Shown: in pieces, positions 17,386 through 25,683 of the stretch | Layout: each line of letters begins with the position of its first letter | Numbering within the stretch: the stretch's first letter is position 1 | Position numbers and translations under genes: made by a program | NCBI GenBank assembly: GCA_021787555.1 | Contig: JAJYLS010000003.1 | Coordinates: forward strand, 1-53,147 | DNA length: 53,147 nucleotides | Direction of reading: 5' to 3' | Origin: Acidobacteriota bacterium | GTDB lineage: Bacteria > Acidobacteriota > Terriglobia > Bryobacterales > Bryobacteraceae | The notes under the pieces: generated by a model | Told to the model about the DNA's origin: nothing | The model's input: only the letters and a program-made list of their open reading frames with translations | Databases searched by the model: none

Positions 17386-19269
17386 ATGAGATCCGCCCGT
17401 CTTCTTCTCGCCCTGGCGGCTTGCGCAGCGGCGTTCGCGCAGTCGGAAGTCTCCATCGCCATGCCCAGGCCGGTGCCGGTGGTGGGCCGGTTTCTGAAGC
17501 CCTTCCATCTGGAGAAGCGCATCGTCGCCCCGCCGCTCCTGACGGATTCCGCGCGCCTGGAATCGCTGGTGCGCGGAGGGAACCTCTATCTTTCCGTCCA
17601 GGACGTGATCGCGCTGGTGCTGGAGAACAACCTCGATATCGCCGTGCAGCGCTATAGCCCCTTCCTGGCGCGCGAGGTGCTGCGGCGCGCGGAGAGCGGC
17701 AATGTCCTGCGGCAGGTGGATACGCCCATCATGCCCGGACCCACCAGCGTCAGCACGGCCGGCATCAGCGCCAACGCCAACGGCCTGGTGGGCGGCAGCG
17801 CGTTCAGCACGGGCGGCGGCATCGTGACGCAGGTGGGGCCGTCGCTGCCCAACCTGGACCCGTACTTCGCCATGAGCGCCACGGTGGCGCACTACACCAC
17901 GCCCGAAACCAACATTCTGCTGAACCAGACCTCGGCGCTGACCAACAGCTACCAGCAGATCGCCATGCAGTACGGCCAGCAGTTCGTCACCGGAACGAGC
18001 TTCTATGTGACCTTCGCCAATACCCGCCAATATCTCAACAGCGTCACGCCGCTGCTCAATCCATCGTTGAACGGGTACCTGGATATCACCGTCAATCAGC
18101 CGCTCCTGCAAGGTTTCAGCCTGGGGGTCAACAAGCGGGATATCGAGGTGGCGCGCAACAACATGAAGGTGAGCGACCTGCAAGTGCGATTGCAGGTGGC
18201 CACCACGGTGGCGGCGGTGCTCAACCTCTACTGGGACCTGGTGAGTTTCAACGACGCCGTGCGCATCAAGCAGAAAGCGCTGGCCACCGCCGGGCAGCTT
18301 TATGAAGGCAACCAGAAGCAGAAGGCCATCGGCGCGATGGCGGGCATTGAAGTGACCCGCGCGGCGGCCGGCGTTTCCGCCGCCAAGGAAGACCTGCTGA
18401 TCGCGCAGACCAATCTCGCGCAGCAGGAGATCGTGCTGAAGAACGCGCTCAGCCGCAACGCCATGGAGAACACCTGGCTGGACGACGTGCACATCATTCC
18501 CCTGGACCACATCGCGGTGCCCAAGACCGAGGAGATCCGGCCGGTGCAGGACCTGATCGGCGAGGCGCTGGCGCACCGCGTCGAGATCCAGCAGAGCCGG
18601 ATCAACCTGGCCAGCCGGCAGATCATGGTGCGGGGAGACAAGAACGGGCTGCTGCCCAGCCTCTCGGCCTTCGCCGAATTCACCAACAACGGCCTGGCGG
18701 GGCCGCCGAATCCGATGTACAACAACTGCTGCGGCGCGCCGGACGCCTATTTTGTCGGCGGCGCCGGCACGGTGATGTCCCAGCTCTTCCAGCGCAACTT
18801 CCCGAATTATTCCGCCGGATTTTCGCTGAACATACCCTTCCGCAACCGCACCGCACAGGCGGACTACGTGACCGACCAATTGCAGTTCCGGCAGAACCAG
18901 TTGCAGCTCCAGCGGGCGGTCAACCAGGTGCGGGTGGACGTGAAGACCGCGGTGATCGGCCTGGAGCAGGCGCGCGCCCGCTACCAGACCGCCGTGGACA
19001 CGCGCGTTCTGGCGGAGCAGAGCCTGGACGCGGAGCAGAAGCGCTTCCGCGCGGGCGTGGGAACGGTGGCGCTGGTCATCCAGGCGCAGCGCGACGTGGC
19101 CACCGACGAAGATGCCGAAGTCGAGGCCATGGCCAATTACACGCACGCGAAAATCTTCTTCGACCTGGCGCTTGGCCGCACGCTGGAAGTGAATCACATA
19201 TCGATGAAGGAGGCCATCGACGGCCGCGTCGATCGGGAGTCGATGATTCCCGCGGGGGTGACGAAATGA
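17386..19269 (+). CDS. TolC-family outer-membrane protein, paralogue 1
   Basis: A 627-residue outer-membrane channel protein with signal peptide 'MRSARLLLALAACAAAFAQS'. Two TolC-type halves are visible: a helical segment 'VQDVIALVLENNLDIAVQRY', the strand/turn 'LDITVNQPLLQGFSLGVNKR', long helices with 'QKALATAGQLYEGNQKQKA', and the C-terminal 'VRVDVKTAVIGLEQARARYQ'. TolC trimers join inner-membrane pumps and periplasmic adaptors into export ducts; neither partner is encoded here. The next gene is a paralogue and starts inside its stop (ATGA overlap). TAGAAT overlaps the start region, leaving almost no leader. Confidence 0.9.
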   Translation: MRSARLLLALAACAAAFAQSEVSIAMPRPVPVVGRFLKPFHLEKRIVAPPLLTDSARLESLVRGGNLYLSVQDVIALVLENNLDIAVQRYSPFLAREVLRRAESGNVLRQVDTPIMPGPTSVSTAGISANANGLVGGSAFSTGGGIVTQVGPSLPNLDPYFAMSATVAHYTTPETNILLNQTSALTNSYQQIAMQYGQQFVTGTSFYVTFANTRQYLNSVTPLLNPSLNGYLDITVNQPLLQGFSLGVNKRDIEVARNNMKVSDLQVRLQVATTVAAVLNLYWDLVSFNDAVRIKQKALATAGQLYEGNQKQKAIGAMAGIEVTRAAAGVSAAKEDLLIAQTNLAQQEIVLKNALSRNAMENTWLDDVHIIPLDHIAVPKTEEIRPVQDLIGEALAHRVEIQQSRINLASRQIMVRGDKNGLLPSLSAFAEFTNNGLAGPPNPMYNNCCGAPDAYFVGGAGTVMSQLFQRNFPNYSAGFSLNIPFRNRTAQADYVTDQLQFRQNQLQLQRAVNQVRVDVKTAVIGLEQARARYQTAVDTRVLAEQSLDAEQKRFRAGVGTVALVIQAQRDVATDEDAEVEAMANYTHAKIFFDLALGRTLEVNHISMKEAIDGRVDRESMIPAGVTK

Positions 19270-21227
19270 GCGCCCGGAGGCACGTCATTCACCACGGAGC
19301 CGCAGAGAGCACAGAGATCACACGGAAAAAACCTTCTTGCTTTTCTCCGTGCTTCCTCTGCGTTCTACGTGCCTCTGTGGTGAGTTGTCTTCTTCTCCTG
19401 GCCTCCTATGCCCAGGACCAGCCCATCACTATCGAACGGCCGCATTTGATGCTGCCGTTGCGGTCGTACATGGCGCCGTCGATCGGGCCGATCCGGCTTT
19501 CCAATTCCAAGCGCCTCTACGCCCTGATTCGCGCCGGGAACCTTTACCTGACCGTTCAGGACGCGCTGGCGCTGGCTATCGAGAACAACCTGAACCTGGA
19601 GATCGCGCGCTACGGGCCGTTGCTGGCCGATTCGGCGCTCCAGCGCGCCAAGGCCGGCGGGCCGTATCGCGGCGTGCCCAGCGCGAGCGCGCAGGTTTCC
19701 AGCGTGACGCCCGGAGTGGGCGTGAACGGCAGCACGCTAAGCGCCGGACTTTCGGGCGGGGGCGGAGGCGGCGGCGGAAACGGCGGGGCCAATACGACCA
19801 TCGAGCAGGTCGGGCAGATGGAACCGAATTTCGATCCGATCTTGCAGAGCACCGAAACGTTTTCGCATCTTACGGAGCCGCAGACCAACCAGGTGGTCAG
19901 CCAGACCAACGCGCTGGTGCAGGGAGTCCATACCTATAACACCGTGCTCAACCAGGGGCTGATCACCGGCGGGCAATTCCGCTACATCGATTACGAGCAA
20001 TACCTGAAGGAGAACGCGCCCAGCGATTACCTCAACCCCGTGACGGCGCCCTACATGGGGCTCTGGCTGCGGCAGCCGCTGCTCCAGGGCTTCGGCATCG
20101 CGCTGAACAACCGCGATATCCGGATCGCCCGCATCAATACGTTCGCCTCGCGGCAGGCCTTCCGGTCCGAGATGCTGAACCTGGCGGGCAGCGTGATCAA
20201 CCTCTATTGGAACTACGCCTCGGCTTATGAGGAACTGCGGCTGCGCCAGCGCGCGCTCGCGATCACCGAAAAATTCCGCGACGACACGAAGTACGAAATT
20301 TCGATAGGCGCCATCGCGGGGGTGGAACTGCCGCGCGCCGAAGCCGAGGTGGCCAGCCGCCGCCAGGACCTGAATATCGCCCAGGGCAACCTGCGGCAGC
20401 AAGCCGTCCTTCTCAAGGAAGCCATCAGCCATACCGAAGATCCGGCGCTGGAGAGCGCGGGAATTGTTCCGCTCGACCAGGTCGAGGTACCCGAGGAACT
20501 CGATCTGCCGCCGGTCCGGCAGCTTGTGGGCACTGCGGTTGCGCAGCGGCCCGACGTGCAGATCGCCAAGCTGAAGGACGAAACCGACGCCATCAACCTG
20601 CTGGGCACCACCAATCCGCTGCTACCGAGTTTGACGGCGACGGTGCAGACTTACAACCGCGCCGTGACCGGCACGCCGCAGTTAAGCGGCGGAACAGCGA
20701 ACCCGTATTTTGTGGGCGGGTATGGCAGCGCGCTCGGCCAGATCTTCCGCCGCAATTTCCCCAACGAAACGGCCAACGTGCTGTTCTCCATCCCGTTTGA
20801 AAACCGCCTGGCGCAAGGCGATTACGGGATCGACCAGTTGCAGTACCGGCAATCGCAGGTGGAGGCGCAGCGGGACCGCAACCGGGTCCTGGTGGACGTG
20901 TCGAGCCAGGCGGCCGCGCTGCGGCAGGCGCGGGCGCGGTACGACGTGGCCCGGGAAGAGCGGGTGCTCGACGAGCAGTTGCTCGCGGCGGAGCGGCGCA
21001 AGTCCTACGGCCCGGAGACGTTCAACTACATCATGGCCGACCAGCGGGCGTTGATTGCCGCGCAGCTTTTGGAGATGAACGCCATGGCGGCGTACGCCCA
21101 CGCCCGCGCCGCGCTCGACCAGGTTCTGGGCACCACCCTCGAGCGCTACCACATCTCGCTGGAGGAAGGCCTCCGCGGCCGCGTCGAGCGGCAATCGACC
21201 CCGCCCGTAGGGGCCGGGGGCCGATAA
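19266..21227 (+). CDS. TolC-family outer-membrane protein, paralogue 2, with repeat-derived signal region
   Basis: A 653-residue paralogue of the preceding protein, sharing 'AGNLYLTVQDALALAIENNL', 'GLWLRQPLLQGFGIALNNRD' and 'YFVGGYGSALGQIFRRNFPN'. It starts at ATG 19266 overlapping the upstream stop by four bases. Residues about 8-40 are encoded by a CACAGAG palindrome copy that has been read through in frame; its right arm forms part of the hydrophobic signal segment 'LCVLRASVVSCLLLLASYAQ'. Without the repeat the signal would have to begin at a GTG at 19378 or 19381 and be very short. A run of glycines (about residue 158) is notable. Its last codons lie in a 12-bp GC-rich inverted repeat. 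Confidence 0.88.
   Translation: MSARRHVIHHGAAESTEITRKKPSCFSPCFLCVLRASVVSCLLLLASYAQDQPITIERPHLMLPLRSYMAPSIGPIRLSNSKRLYALIRAGNLYLTVQDALALAIENNLNLEIARYGPLLADSALQRAKAGGPYRGVPSASAQVSSVTPGVGVNGSTLSAGLSGGGGGGGGNGGANTTIEQVGQMEPNFDPILQSTETFSHLTEPQTNQVVSQTNALVQGVHTYNTVLNQGLITGGQFRYIDYEQYLKENAPSDYLNPVTAPYMGLWLRQPLLQGFGIALNNRDIRIARINTFASRQAFRSEMLNLAGSVINLYWNYASAYEELRLRQRALAITEKFRDDTKYEISIGAIAGVELPRAEAEVASRRQDLNIAQGNLRQQAVLLKEAISHTEDPALESAGIVPLDQVEVPEELDLPPVRQLVGTAVAQRPDVQIAKLKDETDAINLLGTTNPLLPSLTATVQTYNRAVTGTPQLSGGTANPYFVGGYGSALGQIFRRNFPNETANVLFSIPFENRLAQGDYGIDQLQYRQSQVEAQRDRNRVLVDVSSQAAALRQARARYDVAREERVLDEQLLAAERRKSYGPETFNYIMADQRALIAAQLLEMNAMAAYAHARAALDQVLGTTLERYHISLEEGLRGRVERQSTPPVGAGGR
19287..19386. 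repeat. CACAGAG palindromic repeat, copy 3, inside a coding region
   Basis: Arms ATTCACCACGGAG and CTCTGTGGTGAGTT with inner ACGGAAAAA/TTTTCTCCGT pairing. It lies wholly within the 5' coding region of TolC paralogue 2, with no stop codon in that frame. Confidence 0.85.
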
Positions 21228-21266
21228 CGGGGGCCAACCCCAACCCCGGTCCCCGCCCCCGGCCCC
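21210..21266. repeat. GC-rich inverted repeat at the end of the TolC tandem
   Basis: GGGGCCGGGGGC (21210-21221) and GCCCCCGGCCCC (21255-21266) are perfect complements with a 33-base loop. The stem straddles the stop codon of TolC paralogue 2 and ends before the HAD gene. It may be a terminator-like or mRNA-stabilising hairpin; no T-tract follows. Confidence 0.6.
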
Positions 21267-21287
21267 CTCGTGTGCCACGCTAGAAGA

Positions 21288-21896
21288 GTGGGCTACAAAG
21301 CCGTTTTTCTCGATTTAGGCAAGGTTCTGATTTATTTCGATTTCGCGCGCGGGTACCGCGCCATGGAAGGTCTTTGCCCGTACGCCGCGGCGGAGATTCC
21401 GCGGCGGCTGGCCGGCACGGACCTCGTCGAGCGGTTCGAGACCGGGCTCATCGAGCCGCGCGATTTCGTGGCGGAGCTTTCGGCCATCCTCGCCTTGAAA
21501 ATGGATTATCCGCAGTTCTGCGGTGCCTGGAACGCCATCTTCACCGAGCCGCTGATTCCGGAATGCATGCTGGCGGGGCTCGCCGCGCGCTACCGCCTGC
21601 TCCTGGTGTCCAACACGAATGCCATCCATTTCGAGGGCATCCGGGCGAAGTACCCGCTGCTGCGGCATTTCCACGCGCTGGTTCTGTCGTACCAGGTCAA
21701 AGCCATGAAGCCGCGGCCGGAAATTTTCCGAGCGGCCGTCCAGGCCGCCGGCTGCCGGGCTGAGGAGTGCTTCTATACCGACGATATTGCCGAAAACGTG
21801 GAAGGCGCGCGGCGGCTGGGGATCGATGCCGTGCGGTTCGAATCGCGCGCGCAGTTGGAAAAGGAGATGGCGGAGCGCGGAATCCGGTGGCGCTAA
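21288..21896 (+). CDS. HAD-superfamily hydrolase (YihX-like, subfamily IA)
   Basis: A 202-residue HAD phosphatase. Motif I is 'AVFLDLGKVLIYFDF', where the second catalytic Asp is replaced by Gly as in YihX-type sugar phosphatases ('DLGNV'). Motif II is 'LLLVSNTNAIHF', motif III Lys is in 'YQVKAMKPRPEIF', and motif IV is 'CFYTDDIAENVEGARRLGID'. The cap region is the small helical type. YihX dephosphorylates alpha-glucose-1-phosphate; the substrate here is unknown. I use GTG 21288 ('MGYKAVFLD'), because an upstream GTG at 21270 adds residues with no homology. A strong hairpin follows the stop. Confidence 0.8.
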   Translation: MGYKAVFLDLGKVLIYFDFARGYRAMEGLCPYAAAEIPRRLAGTDLVERFETGLIEPRDFVAELSAILALKMDYPQFCGAWNAIFTEPLIPECMLAGLAARYRLLLVSNTNAIHFEGIRAKYPLLRHFHALVLSYQVKAMKPRPEIFRAAVQAAGCRAEECFYTDDIAENVEGARRLGIDAVRFESRAQLEKEMAERGIRWR

Positions 21897-21930
21897 AAAG
21901 AACCGGGCCCGTTGCCGGGCCCGGTTTGAG
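21894..21930 (-). terminator. Intrinsic terminator between convergent genes
   Basis: Perfect 11-bp stem AACCGGGCCCG / CGGGCCCGGTT with loop TTGC. On the minus strand it is followed by CTTTTT, a proper U-tract for the MoeA-like gene; on the plus strand only TTT follows, so it serves the HAD gene weakly if at all. Confidence 0.8.
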
Positions 21931-21983
21931 AAGCGCCTATATCCGCTCGGAGGGTGGTACAGATACAGGCGTGGAGGAGCTTG

Positions 21984-22955
21984 TTACGCTAGCAGGCCGC
22001 CGTGTCCCAGACAGGCCACTTCCCAGCCTGTGACGTGGTAGCGCGCCAGCAACGGCGGCATAATCAGGTCCACCGCGTTGAGCTTGGCCGAGCGGAAACA
22101 GCCCGGCGCGGAAATCATCGGTATCTCATCCTTGTACGCCAGCAGCAGCAGGTTGCCCGGCTCGACCGGAGCCAGGAAACGCTCGACCTGCGCGCCCGCG
22201 CGCAGCATGGCACGGCCGATGGTATCCTCGGGACCGGCCGGAGCCGTGGTCGAAGCCACCAGGATCACCGAGGGCCTCGATCTCATTAAATGTAGTAGGC
22301 AGCGGGCGACGGAATTCTCATCTTCCGTGCAAGAAAGTACGAAGCTGCCGTTGGCCGCGAAGCGCTCGAGGCGCTGCCGCATGATGTTCTCGAACAACTG
22401 GCGTGCACGCTCGCCGCTGGCGGAATCAGCGTAGAGAATTCCTACACTGGGGGTGCGGATGGGGCGCGCCTGAAGTATGGGCCCACGCTCCTTGATGAGC
22501 GCCATGATGGCGTCCAGGCCTTCCCGCGAAACCGCGAACGGGGCGCTCTTGATCGTCGCAATCCGTTGGCCCGCAACGGCATAGCTAAAATTCGAGGCGG
22601 TCGCGATGACCACGCTGCCGGCGTAGTTGATCTGCTTCAGTAGTTCGTCGTCCACCAGGACGCAGCACGGTTCAGTGGCCACCAGGTTGGCCCGGCCGCC
22701 CGCCGCCAGGCGGATCTCGAAGCTGCCGCATCCCATTTCGCTCGAGACGGAGCAGACTGCGTCGTCTTCGGCGATTTCCCCTTCCTCCAGTTCGGTAACC
22801 CAGATCTTCTGGAGACCTTCGGATTCGAGGATGCGGACGTCCTCATCGCTGATAACATGGCCCTTAGCCAGAAGTTTCTTCCCGCCCGCTCGGAAGACCG
22901 TGCAACATAAGATCCGGCCAGTCGAAGATTTCACATCAACCGTTTGCGCTCTCAT
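21984..22955 (-). CDS. Molybdopterin-binding protein (MoeA/MoCF-like)
   Basis: A 323-residue protein with an N-terminal region ('AGGKKLLAKGHVISDEDVRI'), a central beta-rich part, and a C-terminal MoCF-type molybdopterin-binding domain recognisable by 'TEDENSVARCLLHLMRSRPS' leading to 'VILVASTTAPAGPEDTIGRA', and 'GNLLLLAYKDEIPMISAPGC'. These proteins resemble MoeA, which inserts molybdate into molybdopterin, but this short form lacks the full MoeA domain set and may be an accessory protein for a molybdoenzyme. No molybdoenzyme is in the window. The upstream region is unusually A+T rich and carries a small inverted repeat. It is the only gene of its transcript. Confidence 0.75.
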   Translation of the reverse strand: MRAQTVDVKSSTGRILCCTVFRAGGKKLLAKGHVISDEDVRILESEGLQKIWVTELEEGEIAEDDAVCSVSSEMGCGSFEIRLAAGGRANLVATEPCCVLVDDELLKQINYAGSVVIATASNFSYAVAGQRIATIKSAPFAVSREGLDAIMALIKERGPILQARPIRTPSVGILYADSASGERARQLFENIMRQRLERFAANGSFVLSCTEDENSVARCLLHLMRSRPSVILVASTTAPAGPEDTIGRAMLRAGAQVERFLAPVEPGNLLLLAYKDEIPMISAPGCFRSAKLNAVDLIMPPLLARYHVTGWEVACLGHGGLLA

Positions 22956-22987
22956 GCCTGACTCACAAGAAGTAGGATCACTTGCTC

Positions 22988-23006
22988 AAGGACTTTATTT
23001 GTCCTT
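22988..23006. promoter_or_regulatory. Inverted repeat upstream of the MoeA-like gene
   Basis: AAGGAC-TTTATTT-GTCCTT, perfect six-base arms, 33 bases before the minus-strand start. TAAAAT (minus strand, 23015-23020) just upstream could be the -10, placing the repeat in the leader. It could be an operator or an RNA hairpin. Confidence 0.35.
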
Positions 23007-23071
23007 AATAGATCATTTTATCCCAAAATCTCTAAATGTGTAGGAGTTTTCTGCGGTATTTTGGGGGGTGA

Positions 23072-23096
23072 GCCAAAATCCCCCATTTTGCGGGGG
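23072..23096 (-). terminator. Intrinsic terminator of the arginine operon
   Basis: Directly after the GNAT stop codon the minus strand reads CCCCCGCAAAATGGGGG followed by ATTTTGG: a 5-bp GC stem plus a short T-rich run. Confidence 0.6.
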
Positions 23097-23711
23097 TTAG
23101 CGGTTAACCGGAATAGGAATTTGGATTAGGGGCTCGTCGCCCGGCCACGCTGCGGGGGCCGCGCCCCGGGGTCCGCTCCAACGCTCCGGCCGAAGCACAC
23201 GGAGAACGGCGATCTCATCGCAGGCTTGGAACTTAGGGCAGCGCAGGCAATCCTTCCAGGCCTTCAGTGGGAGCACCCCGCGCTCGACTTCGTGGAATCC
23301 CACACGGCCGAAGAATTCGACGACATAGGTAAAGGCAAATACCGCATCGAGGTCGTAGTCTTCGGCTTCGGCGACCAGCGCTTCCACCACTCGCCGGCCG
23401 ACGCCGTGGGTTTTGGCCGATTCGGCAACGGCCAGCGAGCGAATTTCGCCGATGCTGGGGCTGTAGAAGTGCAGAGCGCCGCAGCCCAGCAGCGCGCCAT
23501 CGAGGGTGGCCACGGTGAAATCGCGGATGGCTTCGGACATTTCGAATTCGGTGCGCGGCAGCATGATGCCTTTGGCGGCATAGCCGTTGATCAGGTCGAG
23601 GATGGGGGCGATGTCGTGCATCGCGGCTTTGCGGACTTGCAACCGGGCGGCGGGGCCGCCGGGCAGGCCTGGCGTTTCGATAAAGGCATCGGCGCGAACG
23701 CTGCTGATCAT
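23097..23711 (-). CDS. GNAT acetyltransferase, probable N-acetylglutamate synthase (short ArgA type)
   Basis: A 204-residue GNAT enzyme. The acetyl-CoA region is 'IRSLAVAESAKTHGVGRRVV' and the fold ends with 'AFTYVVEFFGRVGFHEVERG'. Downstream is 'KAWKDCLRCPKFQACDEIAV', a three-cysteine segment found in the short single-domain ArgA enzymes of several phyla. It lacks the amino-acid-kinase domain of E. coli ArgA. ATG overlaps argB's stop by four bases, so the gene is co-translated with N-acetylglutamate kinase, which supports a role in the first arginine step. The N-terminal 28 residues before 'VRKAAMHDIAPILDLING' look disordered. Product specificity is inferred from context. Confidence 0.8.
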   Translation of the reverse strand: MISSVRADAFIETPGLPGGPAARLQVRKAAMHDIAPILDLINGYAAKGIMLPRTEFEMSEAIRDFTVATLDGALLGCGALHFYSPSIGEIRSLAVAESAKTHGVGRRVVEALVAEAEDYDLDAVFAFTYVVEFFGRVGFHEVERGVLPLKAWKDCLRCPKFQACDEIAVLRVLRPERWSGPRGAAPAAWPGDEPLIQIPIPVNR

Positions 23712-24496
23712 GCGACATGCCCCTCGGCGAGGACGATGCGGGTGCCGATTTCGGCGCCGTCGAGCAGGCGGGCGAGGACGTTTTCCGCAGCACCGGGGGC
23801 GATGCGCACCTCTTGCACGCCGGATTCGAGCGCGGCGAGGGCGGCGCGCAGCTTGGCCTGCATGCCGCCGGTGGCGATGCCGCCGGAGATGAGGCGCTCG
23901 CTTTCGGCGGCGGTCAGGACCGGCTGAACGCGGCGCGCGGAGTCGAGCACGCCTTCCACATCGGTCAGGAAAACAAGCTGGCGCGCCCCGAATCCGGCGG
24001 CGCAGGCCACGGCCATCTGGTCGGCATTGACGTTGTAGATGGCGCCGTCGCGGCCTCCGGCAACGCAGGCCACCACGGGGAGATAGCCGTTGCCGGTGAG
24101 GAGGTCGAGCAGTTTGGGATTGGAGCGCGTGACGCGGCCGACGGCGCCGAGCGCGGGGTCCATCTGCTCCGCTTCCACGAGGAAGGAATCGATGCCGGAG
24201 AGGCCCACGGCGAGGGCGCCGGCGCGGTTGAGGCTGGCCACCAGTTCATGGTTCACGCTGCCGGCGAAGATTTTCAGCACGGCGTCCAGGATCTCCGGAG
24301 TAGTGACGCGCAGGCCGCCCACGAAGCGGCTCTCCACCCCGCGCGCTTCGAGGTAGCGGGTCATCTGCTTTCCGCCGCCGTGCACCACGACGATTTCGGC
24401 GCGCGTCGTGGCCATGGCGATCTGCGCGGCGAGGCGGTCGCGCAATTCGGGCGCGTCGAGGAGCGTGCCGCCGAGTTTGATGAGGAGCTTAGACAT
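23708..24496 (-). CDS. argB: Acetylglutamate kinase
   Basis: A 262-residue amino-acid kinase that phosphorylates N-acetylglutamate, the second step of arginine synthesis. Visible blocks: N-terminal 'KLLIKLGGTLLDA', the substrate loop 'VVVHGGGKQMTRYLEARGVE', 'NADQMAVACAAGFGARQLVF' followed by 'LTDVEGVL', and the C-terminal 'GGIATGGMQAKLRAALAALE'. The N-terminus lacks the extra helix of arginine-inhibited hexameric NAGKs, so it resembles the insensitive E. coli form. It follows argC across a CACAGAG repeat and overlaps the GNAT gene by four bases. Confidence 0.95.
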   Translation of the reverse strand: MSKLLIKLGGTLLDAPELRDRLAAQIAMATTRAEIVVVHGGGKQMTRYLEARGVESRFVGGLRVTTPEILDAVLKIFAGSVNHELVASLNRAGALAVGLSGIDSFLVEAEQMDPALGAVGRVTRSNPKLLDLLTGNGYLPVVACVAGGRDGAIYNVNADQMAVACAAGFGARQLVFLTDVEGVLDSARRVQPVLTAAESERLISGGIATGGMQAKLRAALAALESGVQEVRIAPGAAENVLARLLDGAEIGTRIVLAEGHVA

Positions 24497-24503
24497 GGGA
24501 GTT

Positions 24504-24604
24504 GCTCACCACAGAGTCACGGAGTGCACAGAGGAAGCACAGAGAAGCTCTTTGAGGTTTTCTCTGTGAAGCCTCTGTGTTCTCTGTGGCTCTGTGGTGA
24601 ATAG
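24504..24604. repeat. CACAGAG palindromic repeat, copy 4, inside the arg operon
   Basis: Arms GCTCACCACAGAGTCACGGAG and CTCTGTGGCTCTGTGGTGAAT with inner AGCACAGAGA/TCTCTGTG pairing. It fills nearly the whole argC-argB gap (24497-24609), so the mRNA must carry it as a hairpin. Confidence 0.85.
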
Positions 24605-24609
24605 AATTT

Positions 24610-25617
24610 TCATATCAAGCCTTCGCTTTCGGGATAGCCGAGCATCAGGTTCATGTTCTGGACCGCCTGCCCGGCGGCGCCTTTGACGAGGTTGTCGATG
24701 GCGCTGACCACCACCGCGCGGCGGGTGGCGGCGTCCACGGTGACGGCGATGTCGCAGAAGTTGGTGCGGGCCACGGCGTGCAAGTCGGGCGCGTGGCCGG
24801 CATGGTAGAGGCGGATGAAGGGCTCGCCGGCGTAGCGGCGGTTGTAGATTTCCAGGAGGTCGTCGGCGGTCAGGGCGCCGGCGGTGCGGAAATAGATGGT
24901 TTCGAGGATGCCGCGGTCAATGGGAAGAAGATGGGCGGTGAAGCTGAATTCGCGCTCTTCCAGCCCCGAAACTTGCAGGACCTCGGGGACGTGGCGGTGC
25001 CGCAGGATGGAGTAGGCCGAGAAGTTTTCGGTGACCTCGCAGAAGCTGGTCTTCAAGCTGGGCTTGCGTCCCGCGCCGCTGGCGCCGGATTTGGCGTCGC
25101 AGACGATGCCCGCGGCGCGCTCCACGGCGCCGGCTTCGACCAGCGGCCGAATGGCCAGATTGGCCGCGGTGGGATAGCAGCCCGGGTTGGCGACGAGGCG
25201 CGCGCCGGGGATGCGGTCGCGGCAGAATTCCGGCAGGCCGTAAGCGGCCTCCGCCAGCAGCGCGGGCTGCGTGTGCACGGCGCCGTACCAGGCGGCGTAA
25301 TTCTCCGGCGTGCGCAGGCGGAAAGCGCCGCTGAGATCGACCACGCGGGCGCCGGCCTCGAACATCGCGGGGGCAAGCTCCATCGAGACTTCCGCGGGAG
25401 TGGCCAAAAAAACGATGGCAAGTTTCTCGGCGCGGACGGCTTCGGCGGTGCACGGTGCGCGGTGAGGGCCCTGGGCGTTGCGGATGATAATGCCCGCGGC
25501 GCCATCGTCGCGGTGCTCCAGCAGGACCGGCTCGACGCGCGGGTGGTGCTGTAAGATGCGCACCAGTTCCGCGCCGCTATAGCCGCGATGACCGGCAATT
25601 CCTACGCGATGGGGCAT
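24610..25617 (-). CDS. argC: N-acetyl-gamma-glutamyl-phosphate reductase
   Basis: A 335-residue NADPH-dependent reductase, third step of arginine synthesis. The N-terminal nucleotide site is 'VGIAGHRGYSGAELVRILQH', the catalytic cysteine is in 'GARLVANPGCYPTAANLAIR', and the substrate region is 'SGASGAGRKPSLKTSFCEVT'. The ending 'KGAAGQAVQNMNLMLGYPES' is the family hallmark. It is the first gene of the argC-argB-GNAT operon. An ARG-box-like palindrome covers the likely -10 just upstream of ATG 25617. Confidence 0.95.
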   Translation of the reverse strand: MPHRVGIAGHRGYSGAELVRILQHHPRVEPVLLEHRDDGAAGIIIRNAQGPHRAPCTAEAVRAEKLAIVFLATPAEVSMELAPAMFEAGARVVDLSGAFRLRTPENYAAWYGAVHTQPALLAEAAYGLPEFCRDRIPGARLVANPGCYPTAANLAIRPLVEAGAVERAAGIVCDAKSGASGAGRKPSLKTSFCEVTENFSAYSILRHRHVPEVLQVSGLEEREFSFTAHLLPIDRGILETIYFRTAGALTADDLLEIYNRRYAGEPFIRLYHAGHAPDLHAVARTNFCDIAVTVDAATRRAVVVSAIDNLVKGAAGQAVQNMNLMLGYPESEGLI

Positions 25618-25634
25618 GACTGATTATTCGTTCC

Positions 25635-25652
25635 TATGAATAAATATACTAC
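25635..25652. promoter_or_regulatory. Candidate ARG box upstream of argC
   Basis: TATGAATAAATATACTAC compared with the E. coli ARG-box consensus WNTGAATWWWWATTCANW matches the left half and the W4 centre fully and part of the right half. It lies 18 bases before the argC start and overlaps TATATT on the minus strand, a possible -10. ArgR itself is not in the window. Confidence 0.4.
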
Positions 25653-25683
25653 AACGATTGCGGGGCGCGTGGGCACGGCTTCG

